Source: an uncultured Fibrobacter sp.
Lineage (GTDB): Bacteria > Fibrobacterota > Fibrobacteria > Fibrobacterales > Fibrobacteraceae
Direction of reading: 5' to 3'
DNA: 64,000 bases
Assembly: GCA_946414025.1 (NCBI GenBank)
Contig: CAMKMX010000003.1
Coordinates: 62,001-126,000, forward strand
This document shows, piece by piece, positions 43,143 to 51,508 of the stretch. The position numbers and the translations under genes were made by a program. The first letter of the stretch is position 1; every line of letters begins with the position of its first letter. The notes beneath the pieces are model-generated. The model was not told the DNA's origin, did not search any database, and saw only the letters and a list, made by a program, of their open reading frames with translations.

Positions 43143-43225
43143 TCAGAGCCCAGCAGGGGCGAAGAATCCAGTTCCGAATAAATCAAGCCTAGATGCTTCG
43201 TCGCTACACTCCTCAGCATGACTTG
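43143..43225. repeat. REP-like elements upstream of the Mrp gene
   Basis: GTCATTCAGAGCCCAGCAGGGGCGAAGAATCC and GATGCTTCGTCGCTACACTCCTCAGCATGAC, both ending in the (A)TGAC tail typical of this repeat group. Confidence 0.6.
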
Positions 43226-43239
43226 TATCATTTACACAT

Positions 43240-44667
43240 CTAAGAAAATCTCGGCATTCGAAGAAGGTGGGTCATACAAGGCGGCCATTCCTCTTCGTAA
43301 TGGCTCACCAGAATAATAGTCGTTTCTTTAGAGAGCAAGTCCAGCAGGTGGAAGAACTTGTCCCGATAGCCCTTCTCCAGCCCCTGGGAGGGTTCATCCA
43401 GCAAAAGCACCTGGGGCGGGCGGATAGCGGCTCGGGCCATAAGAATCACCCGCTTGTCTATGGGCGAAAGCTTGCGGACATTTTCTTCGGGGTCTTCAAA
43501 GCCCAGGTAGGCAAGCCATTCCTTCGCCTTGGCCCGTTCTTCCCAGGTGGTGTTGTCCGCCTTGCAAAGATTCGGCGTAAAGCCCGTGCAGAGCACCTCC
43601 AAGAGGCTCAGGTCTTCGCGGTACTGGAGCGCCAGTTCCGGAGAAAAGAATCCCAGTTTCGCCTTGTGGTCCCAGATGTTCAGGCCATGCCCCGGACGTT
43701 CGCCCAGGAGTGTAATGTCGTTTCCGTAAATCTGGGGGTGGTCCGCCGTTAAGAGCCCGAGCAGCGTACTTTTCCCTGCACCGTTCTCCCCCATGACCAC
43801 CCAATGTTCGCCCTTATGGACCTGCCAGTTCAAATTCCTGATAACCGTCGTTTCGCCAAAACGGACGTTGACATTTCTTAGATCGAAAAGGACTTTCCCT
43901 TTATTGTCATCCCCGCTGTCATTCTGGAGCCACGTAGTGGCGATAGAATCACGGGGATCTCCAAGCCTACACTTCAGGTCTACAACCTCGTAGTCCGTCA
44001 GTTCCGCCTTGCGGAATTTCGGCTGGACCGCCACATCGGGCAACGAACCGGCGTATTCCTTGAACACCTTGTTCTCGAATACAAAGGCGGGAATCTCCGG
44101 AATCAATTCGTCTTCACGAGCAAGACGCACCACCACATTCAAGTTTCCCCGTTTGGCAAGACCAGCCACACAGCCAGCCAGGTGCACGCGGTACTCCGGG
44201 TCCAGACCGCCGAACAGATCGTTGAAATAAACCCACTCCGGTTTTTCCATCCACATGCGGGCCAGCAGCACCCGACGGAGTTCCCCGTTAGACAGGCTCA
44301 GGAGCTTTCTCTCCAGAATATCCATCGGCAAGTCTGCGATGACCATGGCCTCGTCAAGCTTCGCGGGGTCCGTCTCTGGAAACGGCACGTCGTCGATATA
44401 GCGGTCCGTCTGCAAAAAGAATTTCTTGTTCAAGAGCAGGTTCTTGACCAGCGGAGCCTCCGAATCGTGCAAGCTGATAAAACGTTGCTGCCAAAATGGC
44501 GCCAGGGCCTGCTGGATTTTACGCTGCATGGACTCGGACATGGTAGAGACATTCTTGCGCTGGTTCAAGAAATGAGTAATGACCCGGTCCAGATCCGCAC
44601 CGTCGGTGCTAAAGATCTGCACCTGAGGGAACTTTTCAATCAACGCTTCAAAACGCCCGAATTCCAT
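43240..44667 (-). CDS. ModF-like tandem ABC ATPase with incomplete first domain
   Basis: 475 residues from the ATG at 44667 (a TTG start 12 bases earlier is possible). The first half lacks a Walker A motif but keeps an LSNGELRRVLLARMW signature and Walker B-like WVYFNDLFGGLD. The second half has GENGAGKSTLLGL, an altered signature (KLSPIDKRVILMARA) and Walker B QVLLLDEPSQGL with the switch His (LVSHYEEEW). There are no membrane helices. The layout is like ModF/PhrA, soluble double ABC proteins. A repeat-derived segment (about residues 236-255) joins the halves. Confidence 0.85.
   Translation of the reverse strand: MEFGRFEALIEKFPQVQIFSTDGADLDRVITHFLNQRKNVSTMSESMQRKIQQALAPFWQQRFISLHDSEAPLVKNLLLNKKFFLQTDRYIDDVPFPETDPAKLDEAMVIADLPMDILERKLLSLSNGELRRVLLARMWMEKPEWVYFNDLFGGLDPEYRVHLAGCVAGLAKRGNLNVVVRLAREDELIPEIPAFVFENKVFKEYAGSLPDVAVQPKFRKAELTDYEVVDLKCRLGDPRDSIATTWLQNDSGDDNKGKVLFDLRNVNVRFGETTVIRNLNWQVHKGEHWVVMGENGAGKSTLLGLLTADHPQIYGNDITLLGERPGHGLNIWDHKAKLGFFSPELALQYREDLSLLEVLCTGFTPNLCKADNTTWEERAKAKEWLAYLGFEDPEENVRKLSPIDKRVILMARAAIRPPQVLLLDEPSQGLEKGYRDKFFHLLDLLSKETTIILVSHYEEEWPPCMTHLLRMPRFS
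43906..43960. repeat. REP-like element inside the ABC ATPase coding sequence
   Basis: GTCATCCCCG...CGGGGATC encloses GTCATTCTGGAGCCACGTAG and GCGATAGAATC. It is read in frame as GDPRDSIATTWLQNDSGDDN in the linker between the two ABC domains. Confidence 0.65.
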
Positions 44668-44688
44668 AAGCCACACCAATCTAGATTA

Positions 44689-45009
44689 TTAAAAGAACAT
44701 GGGCCAAAGGCCGTCTATAAAAAGCACCGTGCAGCAGGCCACCAGGGCAACGCCCACCAGCCCAAACCGGAACAGGGATGCCACCACGGCCGTTACAAGA
44801 GCAAGCACGCCCGACAGCATGGAATCCGTAGAGTAGAAGATGGCAGGCACCGTCATGGCGGCAAGTACCGTGCAGGGGATGTAGGCCAAGAAAGACTTGA
44901 CAAAAGGATTGCTCAGCTTCCCTTTCAAAAGCACAAAGGGAACAGCCCGCAAAAGGAAGGTCACCCCCGCCATAACCATCAAGAAGGCAAAGTATTCCCT
45001 AAGGTTCAT
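44689..45009 (-). CDS. azlD: AzlD-family membrane protein
   Basis: 106 residues from the ATG at 45009. Three to four membrane helices; FLLRAVPFVLL and FVKSFLAYIPCTVLAAMTVPAIF are typical of the AzlD partner of branched-chain amino-acid (AzlCD-type) exporters. It overlaps azlC by 11 bp, so translation is coupled. Confidence 0.9.
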   Translation of the reverse strand: MNLREYFAFLMVMAGVTFLLRAVPFVLLKGKLSNPFVKSFLAYIPCTVLAAMTVPAIFYSTDSMLSGVLALVTAVVASLFRFGLVGVALVACCTVLFIDGLWPMFF

Positions 45010-45697
45010 CGTCTGACTCCTTGACCGGGAAGAACAGGGCCCCAAAGAGAGAGGCCACTACCGCACAGATGATGATGGAAAAACCGTAAGAGACTCCCTG
45101 CAGTACAGGGACATACTTGAACGCAAGACTCAAGGCGATGGCCACCAGCACCACAATCAATGTGGACAGATGTTTTTTGCAGGGGGGCACCACAATGGCC
45201 ACAAACATGCCATACAAGGCGACTCCCAGGGCGTTGGTAATCCAGGAGGGCAAAATCTCTCCTGACACAGCCCCCGTAAGCGTTCCCAGAGACCAGCCGA
45301 TATAGGGCAGCACCATCAGGCCAAAGAAATAGCGGGGTGTCACGCGATTTTGCTGGGCCATGGACACGGCAAAAATTTCGTCGGTGATTCCCGTGGCCAG
45401 AAGCAGGCGGTAAGGCGTCGTAAAATCAGACGAGACTTTCTGGGAAAGGGTAATGGCCATCAGGGAATAGCGCAGGTTGATAAAGAAGGTGGCGATAGCC
45501 ATCTCCAAAAAAGTGCCGGCGGCATCCACCATGATGTTAAGGCCCGCAAACTGCCCCGCCGAAGTCAAGTTGGTCATGGAGATGAAGGTCACCAAGAACC
45601 AAGACATAAACTTGGATCCGGCGATGCCGAAAGAGAAGGACACCGCAAAATAGCCGATGCCTATGGGTAACCCATCTTTCACGCCCTTCAAAAACAT
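44999..45697 (-). CDS. azlC: AzlC-family branched-chain amino-acid exporter subunit
   Basis: 232 residues from the ATG at 45697 (a TTG three codons earlier is in frame). Family segments: GVKDGLPIGIGYFAVSFSFGI, MTNLTSAGQFAGL, IATFFINLRYSLMAI, LATGITDEIFAV. Five or more membrane helices. With AzlD it should export valine, leucine or isoleucine, or analogues. TATCTTTG (45704-45711) ends six bases before the ATG with no ribosome site. Confidence 0.92.
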   Translation of the reverse strand: MFLKGVKDGLPIGIGYFAVSFSFGIAGSKFMSWFLVTFISMTNLTSAGQFAGLNIMVDAAGTFLEMAIATFFINLRYSLMAITLSQKVSSDFTTPYRLLLATGITDEIFAVSMAQQNRVTPRYFFGLMVLPYIGWSLGTLTGAVSGEILPSWITNALGVALYGMFVAIVVPPCKKHLSTLIVVLVAIALSLAFKYVPVLQGVSYGFSIIICAVVASLFGALFFPVKESDDEP

Positions 45698-45711
45698 ACG
45701 GGCCAAAGATA

Positions 45712-45985
45712 GTAAATAGTGATTAGGGGTTAGGGGCTAGGATCTAGGGGGATGAGGAATGTGAGATTAGTAATGAGTAGTCTGTTATGAGTTGTGAGGT
45801 GCGGGGCACGAGGAAAGTCATCCTCACGAAAGTGAGGATCCGCTTGAGATTTTAGCGATTAGGTATTAGGACCGATAGAAACAAGAAGGTTTAATGTGGG
45901 AAGTGGAATGTAAGATGACAAATTGGGAATTATTCATTTCTCACTATACATTTCACATCACACACTTGTAAGTACCGTCGGCAAA
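45712..45985. repeat. Mixed repeat block between azlC and the giant surface gene
   Basis: TTAGGGGTTAGGGGCTAGG heptamers (45724-45755), GAGTTGTGAGGTGC-type hexamers (45765-45805), a REP-like GTCATCCTCACGAAAGTGAGGATCCGC (45818-45845) and, further on, GTGGGAAGTGGAATGTAAGATG mirrored by CATTTCACATCACACAC. No gene seen. Confidence 0.65.
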
Positions 45986-45989
45986 GGCT

Positions 45990-48900
45990 TTACCGTATGT
46001 TGATACGGCTGGTCTTTGCAGAGCTTCCGGTCACAACGCGGACCATGTAGCTACCCTGCGGGAGTCCCTGGAGCGACACTTCCCTGGTCCCTGCGAAGCT
46101 ATCCTGGAATGTCTTCACCCGGTTGCCCAGCATATCGAACACCTGTACGCGAACAAGGGACGGCTTGGGTACAGCCACGGTCAAGACATTATGACGGAAA
46201 GACATCTTAAGCTGAGCAAAAGCACCCGCAGAAATCGCCAGAGAATTGTCTCCATTCGATCCTGAGTAATTGCTGTCGGAACTCGGGCCAATGTAATTGC
46301 TGTTGGAACTGGCTTCGGCATAATTGCTGTTAGAGCTCGGACCAACATAGTTCGCACTGGAGCTGTAAACAATTTCACTACCAGAACTCATAATGTTCGA
46401 CTCGCTGCTGCTGCTGGATTCTTCGGCAGAGCTGCTGGAAACTGCAGACGCAGCAACAATATCTACGCTAATTTCGTACTGGGTTCCGTTGACCGTAAAT
46501 GATTCTGACCAGTCGTCCTTATAGAGATATTCAGTTGATCCGGAATTGCTAATGGTGAGAACATTTCCATCAAGATTAAAGGCTAGCCAATATATACCCC
46601 AAGAACGTTCCCACGTTTCCACACCGCTAATCGTAACTGTCTCGAACGTATCGCCCTTGACAACCGTCTGTTGCAGGTTCCCGCTGATGACAATACCATC
46701 TGCGGCACTACTGGACTCAACAGATGTACTGCTTTCTTCAGTCGTCTCGGAGCTGGAGGATTCCACCGTCTCGCTAGAACTAGATTCCACCACTTCTTCA
46801 CTAGAGCTGGATTCTTCAACCTGCTCGGAGCTTGAACTTTCTACAACCTGTTCAGAGCTGCTGCTCACGACAGGTATAGCCTCGGTGCTGAATGTGGCTG
46901 TATAGGTAGCAATACCCGTCACCTCGGCAATCTCCGGATCCCATCCAGCAAAGGTATAAGAGTACTCCGCATCGGAATCCCTTGTCGGAATTGCGCCCTT
47001 ATATTCGGGCATAGCGCCATACTCAACCTTTGAACTCTGCAGGGACGTATCGTCATAGTTCAAGAAGGTAACGGTGTACTTGTTCTTTGTAGCCGTATAA
47101 GTCGCCGTGTAAGTGGCATTGCCCGACACGGCAGAAATCGCCGGACTCCAACCGGCAAACGTGTACGTAAATTCCGCCGAGGCCTTCTTCGTAGGATTGG
47201 CCGGCCTTGCAATGTTTGCTGCAGAGGTGCCATACTCGTACTCTCTCGCTTCCAACAGAACTTCACCATCGTCGTCCACAAAGATTACGGTGTAGGTGTT
47301 GGCAGAAGAATTGTATGTTGCACGATAAGTAACATTCTTAGTCACCGTCGAAATCTCCGGTGTCCATCCTGCAAAGGTGTAGGTTACGCCATTGTTGCCG
47401 GGTTTTGTAGGATTAGCGGGTTTTGCAATGCTTGCCGCAGCAGTACCGTAATCATACCATGTCGCTTCTTTCAAGACGGTCGTTCCGTTTTCGTCCACGA
47501 ATGTTACCGTGTACTTGTTCAGCGCGCTGTCCACTACCGCCGTATAGGTTGCAGCACCTGTCACCGCTACGATTTCATCGTCCCAGCCGACAAACGTGTA
47601 ACTATACTGGGCTGTATTAGCCGGTGTCTTGCCTGCGGGGGCTGTAGGCACGGTCCCGTATTCCACATTCTGCGTGGTCGTAGAGTTGTCACCATTCTTG
47701 AAAGTAATGGTGTATTTGCGCTTTGTTGCCGTATAGGTTGCCTTGTAAGTGGCATTCGCTTTCACCTGCACAATAGTCGGCGTCCAGCCTGCAAACGTGT
47801 AGGTGTATTCAGCTGTAGCATTCTTTGTGGGATTCGCAGGCTTTTCAATGTTTGCAGCTGCAGTACCGTAATCGTATTGTTTAGCCGCTTTCAAGATTTT
47901 TGTAGTATCTTCATCCACAAAAGTCACCGTGTACTTGTTTGTTGTCTGGGCGAACTGGGCGGTATAATTTTCATCCTTCGTGACAGTAGCCAGTTGGGGA
48001 CTCCAGCCAGAGAATGTAAATGTGTATTCCGCAGTAGCGGCCTTGGTAGGCGTATTTCCCGAATAAACAGGAAGACTACCGTAGGCCACAGAATCCGCTT
48101 CCAGAACAGAATTCCCGTTCAAGAACTTGATGGCATAGCGGTTCACGACGCTGTCAAACATTGCCGTATAGGTCGCGTTTTTGCTTGCGGCGACAATTGC
48201 CGGGTTCCAGCTCTTGAATGTATAGGTGTACTGTGCCGTAGCCGCCTTGGTAGGAGTAGCACCCGTATAGGCAGGAACAACGCCCTGTTCCACCTCTACC
48301 GTCTGCAAAGTGGTATTGCCGTTCTTGAAGGTAATTGTGTAAGTTGGAATTGCAGAACTACTGGATTCTTCGCTAGAGGAACTACTTTCTACAATACCAC
48401 AAGAAGTTTCCACCCACCAATAAGTTTGCGAGACATCATCACTGATGTATTGCGGAGCAGGGTTACGTTCCGGATTCATTGTATAGCACTTACCTTCCGC
48501 CATATTCTTGAGGCCCGAATTGTAGCAGTAGTCGCCATAGTCCCCGGACCCATTCACAAAGGCAATGCACGGCCCACCCATAGAACCGCTAGAAGACACC
48601 GCCGAGCTGCTGGATACACTCGAAGACGAGACGGAACTGGACGAAACGCTGCTGGAAGACACTGAACTGGAAGAAACGCTTGAGGAGGAACGTGCAGAAC
48701 TGGACGAAACGCTGGAACTGGACTTTGCCGAAGAACTGCTGGATACCGCTTCGGGGAGGCCCTCGCAACGGACATTGTCGATTTCCAGAGAACCCGTGGC
48801 ACCGGTGGTCCCGGAGACCTGCCAACTAAAGGCCTTCACATTCTGCCGAGCCGAATTCACATCAACAATCGTTTTCGTCCAGTCGGGCTGGGTCATGGAA

Positions 48901-50321
48901 GTGAGTGTCACCGTTTTCTTGGTCCAGCTATTTGTCGTGGCAGCAGAAGCCTGATGGTAAGCATAATCTGTCACCAAAGGAGACTCCATACGCACCGAAT
49001 GGGCGGCTCCCTTGTAGTAATAACTGATACTTGTACAGGAATTCAAATTGACAGTGCTCTTGTCTGCGAGCAAGTCAACCGTAACACCCACCTGCGGGTC
49101 ATATAACAAATTGCCCTTTTTCAATGCATAGGACGCCTTTAGAGCCTTCGAAGAATTATATCCCGTCGAGAAAGATGTCGTGACAGTAGACTGTCCACCA
49201 TCTCCGGCATCAGTATACGTGGACCACTCGCCACCCCATTCAGAGAATTCATCGCCGTCTTCAAAGTCGTCGATGAGTGCGGTCAAATTGCTGGGAGTCG
49301 GAGCAGCCGACGAGCTGGACGGCCTGCTAGAAGAACTCTGTGCGGTTGAACTGGAAGAATTTCCTCCGCCACCGCCAAGGGAAATGGGATGCTGCGCCGC
49401 AAATTCATAAAAAGCATCACCCGGATCCTGAATGGTTATGCCGATAACACCGTCAGAAATACGGTTATTCAGGTTATTCACGTTCATCCAATCCTGATAA
49501 TCATTATTACTTGCACCACCTACACCATAACCGTCATCAGCGATAATCTTCTTACCACCCATAGCCGCGCTGGCCTGGGCCCATGTCATCGTGTTTCCAT
49601 TATCACCACGAATACGATTTTGATCGCCCTGTGTACGACCACCCGAAGTAAATAGGTAATCCACCTTAGACGCGTCGAATTTGGCATACCAAGTAGTGAC
49701 AAAGTCATTCATCCATGGAGAAATATCTACTGCTATTTTGGCATTAGGGAGTTTGGACTTGATAGCATTTACAATATCATTAAAGTACTTACCGCAAAGG
49801 CTATCGTCAGGAATGCCGCCACCGACCTGATTAAAGTTAGAACGGGCATCCCCCGAGGCGGAATACTGGAAAAAGTCCGGTTCAATAAGCCAGATGGTGG
49901 TTCCGGACGTTCCAAAATCATTCGCTACTCCTTGTGCCATTTCCGTATAGCGCGAAAGGATTGTACTCCACTGCGTACGGATAGTTTGTGCCCCGTTGGT
50001 GCAATGGTTGGGCGATCCCACATCGCAATCGACATATCCCAAATGCTTATCCCATTCCGCAATCACATAAGCATAAAATACCGGCGTTAGGTTATAGGTT
50101 TTAGCCGCCTTCAACATCTCCCCTTCCCAATAAGGATTGTATATATCACGGCTGCCATCACCGATATACATTGCCAAATGGGAAAGGCCCTTCCCAGACA
50201 GGTTAACGCCTTTAAGTTCACCTTTCCACTGCCGCCCATAATTGAAATGACTTTCGTCAAAGGCGGCAAAAGCTGCAGAAGACAGCAAAAGGGATATGAT
50301 AGCAGCAAGTAATCTTTTCAT
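45990..50321 (-). CDS. Giant multidomain surface protein, putative glycosidase
   Basis: 1443 residues. Signal peptide (LLAAIISLLLSSAAFA), then a putative (beta/alpha)8 glycosidase-like domain at about 20-325 with acidic strands IWLIEPDFFQ, IAVDISPW and KIIADDGYG; I cannot assign a GH family. A CBM11-like module follows (about 349-530), a Ser-rich linker, a four-Cys module (about 578-640, ending TYWWVETSC), seven InlB-B/Listeria-Bacteroides-type repeats (about 657-1144, each near 'YTVTF.....YTYTFAGW.P.I..V...ATYTATY'), a beta domain (about 1210-1287), Ser/Asn repeats, and a type IX-like sorting domain (RVQVFDMLGNRVKTF...GSYMVRV). Confidence 0.8.
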   Translation of the reverse strand: MKRLLAAIISLLLSSAAFAAFDESHFNYGRQWKGELKGVNLSGKGLSHLAMYIGDGSRDIYNPYWEGEMLKAAKTYNLTPVFYAYVIAEWDKHLGYVDCDVGSPNHCTNGAQTIRTQWSTILSRYTEMAQGVANDFGTSGTTIWLIEPDFFQYSASGDARSNFNQVGGGIPDDSLCGKYFNDIVNAIKSKLPNAKIAVDISPWMNDFVTTWYAKFDASKVDYLFTSGGRTQGDQNRIRGDNGNTMTWAQASAAMGGKKIIADDGYGVGGASNNDYQDWMNVNNLNNRISDGVIGITIQDPGDAFYEFAAQHPISLGGGGGNSSSSTAQSSSSRPSSSSAAPTPSNLTALIDDFEDGDEFSEWGGEWSTYTDAGDGGQSTVTTSFSTGYNSSKALKASYALKKGNLLYDPQVGVTVDLLADKSTVNLNSCTSISYYYKGAAHSVRMESPLVTDYAYHQASAATTNSWTKKTVTLTSMTQPDWTKTIVDVNSARQNVKAFSWQVSGTTGATGSLEIDNVRCEGLPEAVSSSSSAKSSSSVSSSSARSSSSVSSSSVSSSSVSSSSVSSSSVSSSSAVSSSGSMGGPCIAFVNGSGDYGDYCYNSGLKNMAEGKCYTMNPERNPAPQYISDDVSQTYWWVETSCGIVESSSSSEESSSSAIPTYTITFKNGNTTLQTVEVEQGVVPAYTGATPTKAATAQYTYTFKSWNPAIVAASKNATYTAMFDSVVNRYAIKFLNGNSVLEADSVAYGSLPVYSGNTPTKAATAEYTFTFSGWSPQLATVTKDENYTAQFAQTTNKYTVTFVDEDTTKILKAAKQYDYGTAAANIEKPANPTKNATAEYTYTFAGWTPTIVQVKANATYKATYTATKRKYTITFKNGDNSTTTQNVEYGTVPTAPAGKTPANTAQYSYTFVGWDDEIVAVTGAATYTAVVDSALNKYTVTFVDENGTTVLKEATWYDYGTAAASIAKPANPTKPGNNGVTYTFAGWTPEISTVTKNVTYRATYNSSANTYTVIFVDDDGEVLLEAREYEYGTSAANIARPANPTKKASAEFTYTFAGWSPAISAVSGNATYTATYTATKNKYTVTFLNYDDTSLQSSKVEYGAMPEYKGAIPTRDSDAEYSYTFAGWDPEIAEVTGIATYTATFSTEAIPVVSSSSEQVVESSSSEQVEESSSSEEVVESSSSETVESSSSETTEESSTSVESSSAADGIVISGNLQQTVVKGDTFETVTISGVETWERSWGIYWLAFNLDGNVLTISNSGSTEYLYKDDWSESFTVNGTQYEISVDIVAASAVSSSSAEESSSSSESNIMSSGSEIVYSSSANYVGPSSNSNYAEASSNSNYIGPSSDSNYSGSNGDNSLAISAGAFAQLKMSFRHNVLTVAVPKPSLVRVQVFDMLGNRVKTFQDSFAGTREVSLQGLPQGSYMVRVVTGSSAKTSRINIR

Positions 50322-50389
50322 AGTTCAACCCTTTCTGATAATTTGCTTAAAAAATAATATCTAGCGAGCAAGCGTTCAAGTCAAATTAT

Positions 50390-50406
50390 GGTAACAATTT
50401 GTTACC
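50390..50406. promoter_or_regulatory. Palindromic operator candidate between divergent genes
   Basis: GGTAACAATTTGTTACC is a perfect palindrome (7-bp arms). A related half, GGTAAACAATTTGT, follows at about 50409. It sits about 70-90 bp from both start codons. AAGTCAAATT next to it is shared with the promoter region of the GH5 gene at 54925. Confidence 0.5.
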
Positions 50407-50495
50407 AGGGTAAACAATTTGTAAAATTAAATTTTCAAGGCTTTTTTGGACTCGTAACTCCGTTTTAATAGTAAACACTAAACACGGAGATAAAT

Positions 50496-51383
50496 ATGAC
50501 CACAATCCAAGATACCCCCTACGGGAACCTCATGACGGACCTGCTTTTCAAAAAGGCCTTCAACCCCGACAACGAATACACCAAGGTAAACCTCATCAAC
50601 CTGATAAACGACATCCTCGCCCCGCAGCTAGAATGCCCCGTAGTAGATGTCCACTCCCGCGACAAAGAGCAAAATGCGAGCGGAAGCCATGCCAGCCGTT
50701 GCAGTATTCTGGACCTGCACTGCATAGACAGTGTAGGCAGGCTTTTTTCCGTGGAAATTCAAATTCGCTGGATGGAACATTTTTTGAAGAGGGTAGTCTA
50801 TTATGCAAGCCAAAGCATTGTCAGCCAGGGAGTTCCCGGCAGCGATTGGGACTACAACTTCAAGCCAACCTATACTATCGCCATCAGCAACGACAATTAC
50901 ATTTCCGACGACAGATTCGTGCACCATGTGTCCTTTTGCGATTTGGAAACCAAGACCCGTTTTGGCGGGTACATAAACTTCACATTTATCGAATTAAGGA
51001 AATTTCCAGGACTAGACGCACGGTTAAACTCGCTAAAGGCCTGGACATACCTGTTCAAGAATTTACACAAGATAACAAAGCTTCCTGACAATCTGAAAGA
51101 TGAAAAATACACCCGCTTGCTGGAAATCGCAAAAGTTGCTAAATTCAACAGGGACGAACTGGAAAAATATAGGAGTGAAGTCATGAGCTTGGAATGGGAC
51201 GATTCGGCAGTTCGAATAAGCTACCAAAACCTAGGCCGAAAAGAAGGCAGAGAAGAAGGCAGAGAAGAAGGCCGAAAAGAAAGAACCCGCGAGCTGGCGA
51301 AGGGATTCCGAGATTCGGGAGTTCCCATTGAATTGATATCAAGACAATCAGGTCTTTCCGAAGACGAGATTCGCAGTTTATAA
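50496..51383 (+). CDS. Rpn/PD-(D/E)XK nuclease-family protein
   Basis: 295 residues with a GGAG ribosome site. The N-terminus (DLLFKKAFNPD...NLINDIL) and LDLHCIDSVGRLFSVEIQIRW (the D...ExQ core of the PD-(D/E)XK fold) identify the recombination-promoting nuclease/transposase-like family. RVVYYASQSIV and AWTYLFKNLH are also typical. The C-terminus has the family's charged repeat GRKEGREEGREEGRKE followed by a small helical domain. These genes are mobile or multicopy in many gut bacteria and have roles in DNA cleavage. Confidence 0.9.
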   Translation: MTTIQDTPYGNLMTDLLFKKAFNPDNEYTKVNLINLINDILAPQLECPVVDVHSRDKEQNASGSHASRCSILDLHCIDSVGRLFSVEIQIRWMEHFLKRVVYYASQSIVSQGVPGSDWDYNFKPTYTIAISNDNYISDDRFVHHVSFCDLETKTRFGGYINFTFIELRKFPGLDARLNSLKAWTYLFKNLHKITKLPDNLKDEKYTRLLEIAKVAKFNRDELEKYRSEVMSLEWDDSAVRISYQNLGRKEGREEGREEGRKERTRELAKGFRDSGVPIELISRQSGLSEDEIRSL

Positions 51384-51424
51384 CCTCTTTGTTCCCTTTT
51401 AATTTACTCTGGTTTACAATATAA

Positions 51425-51449
51425 AAGAGGCGGATTTTTCCGCCTCTTA
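51425..51449. terminator. Bidirectional terminator
   Basis: AAGAGGCGGA-TTTTT-CCGCCTCTT stem-loop with A/T tracts on both sides, ending the nuclease gene and the convergent GH5 gene. Confidence 0.8.
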
Positions 51450-51508
51450 CGTTATTCAAAGTTCAGCCGAATCGAGATGGCGGTTCACCACCGCCACGAT
51501 GACTGTAT

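Noticed and set aside
50496..51383. Active insertion sequence
   Set aside because: The Rpn-family gene is transposase-like by name, but no terminal inverted repeats or target duplications flank it.
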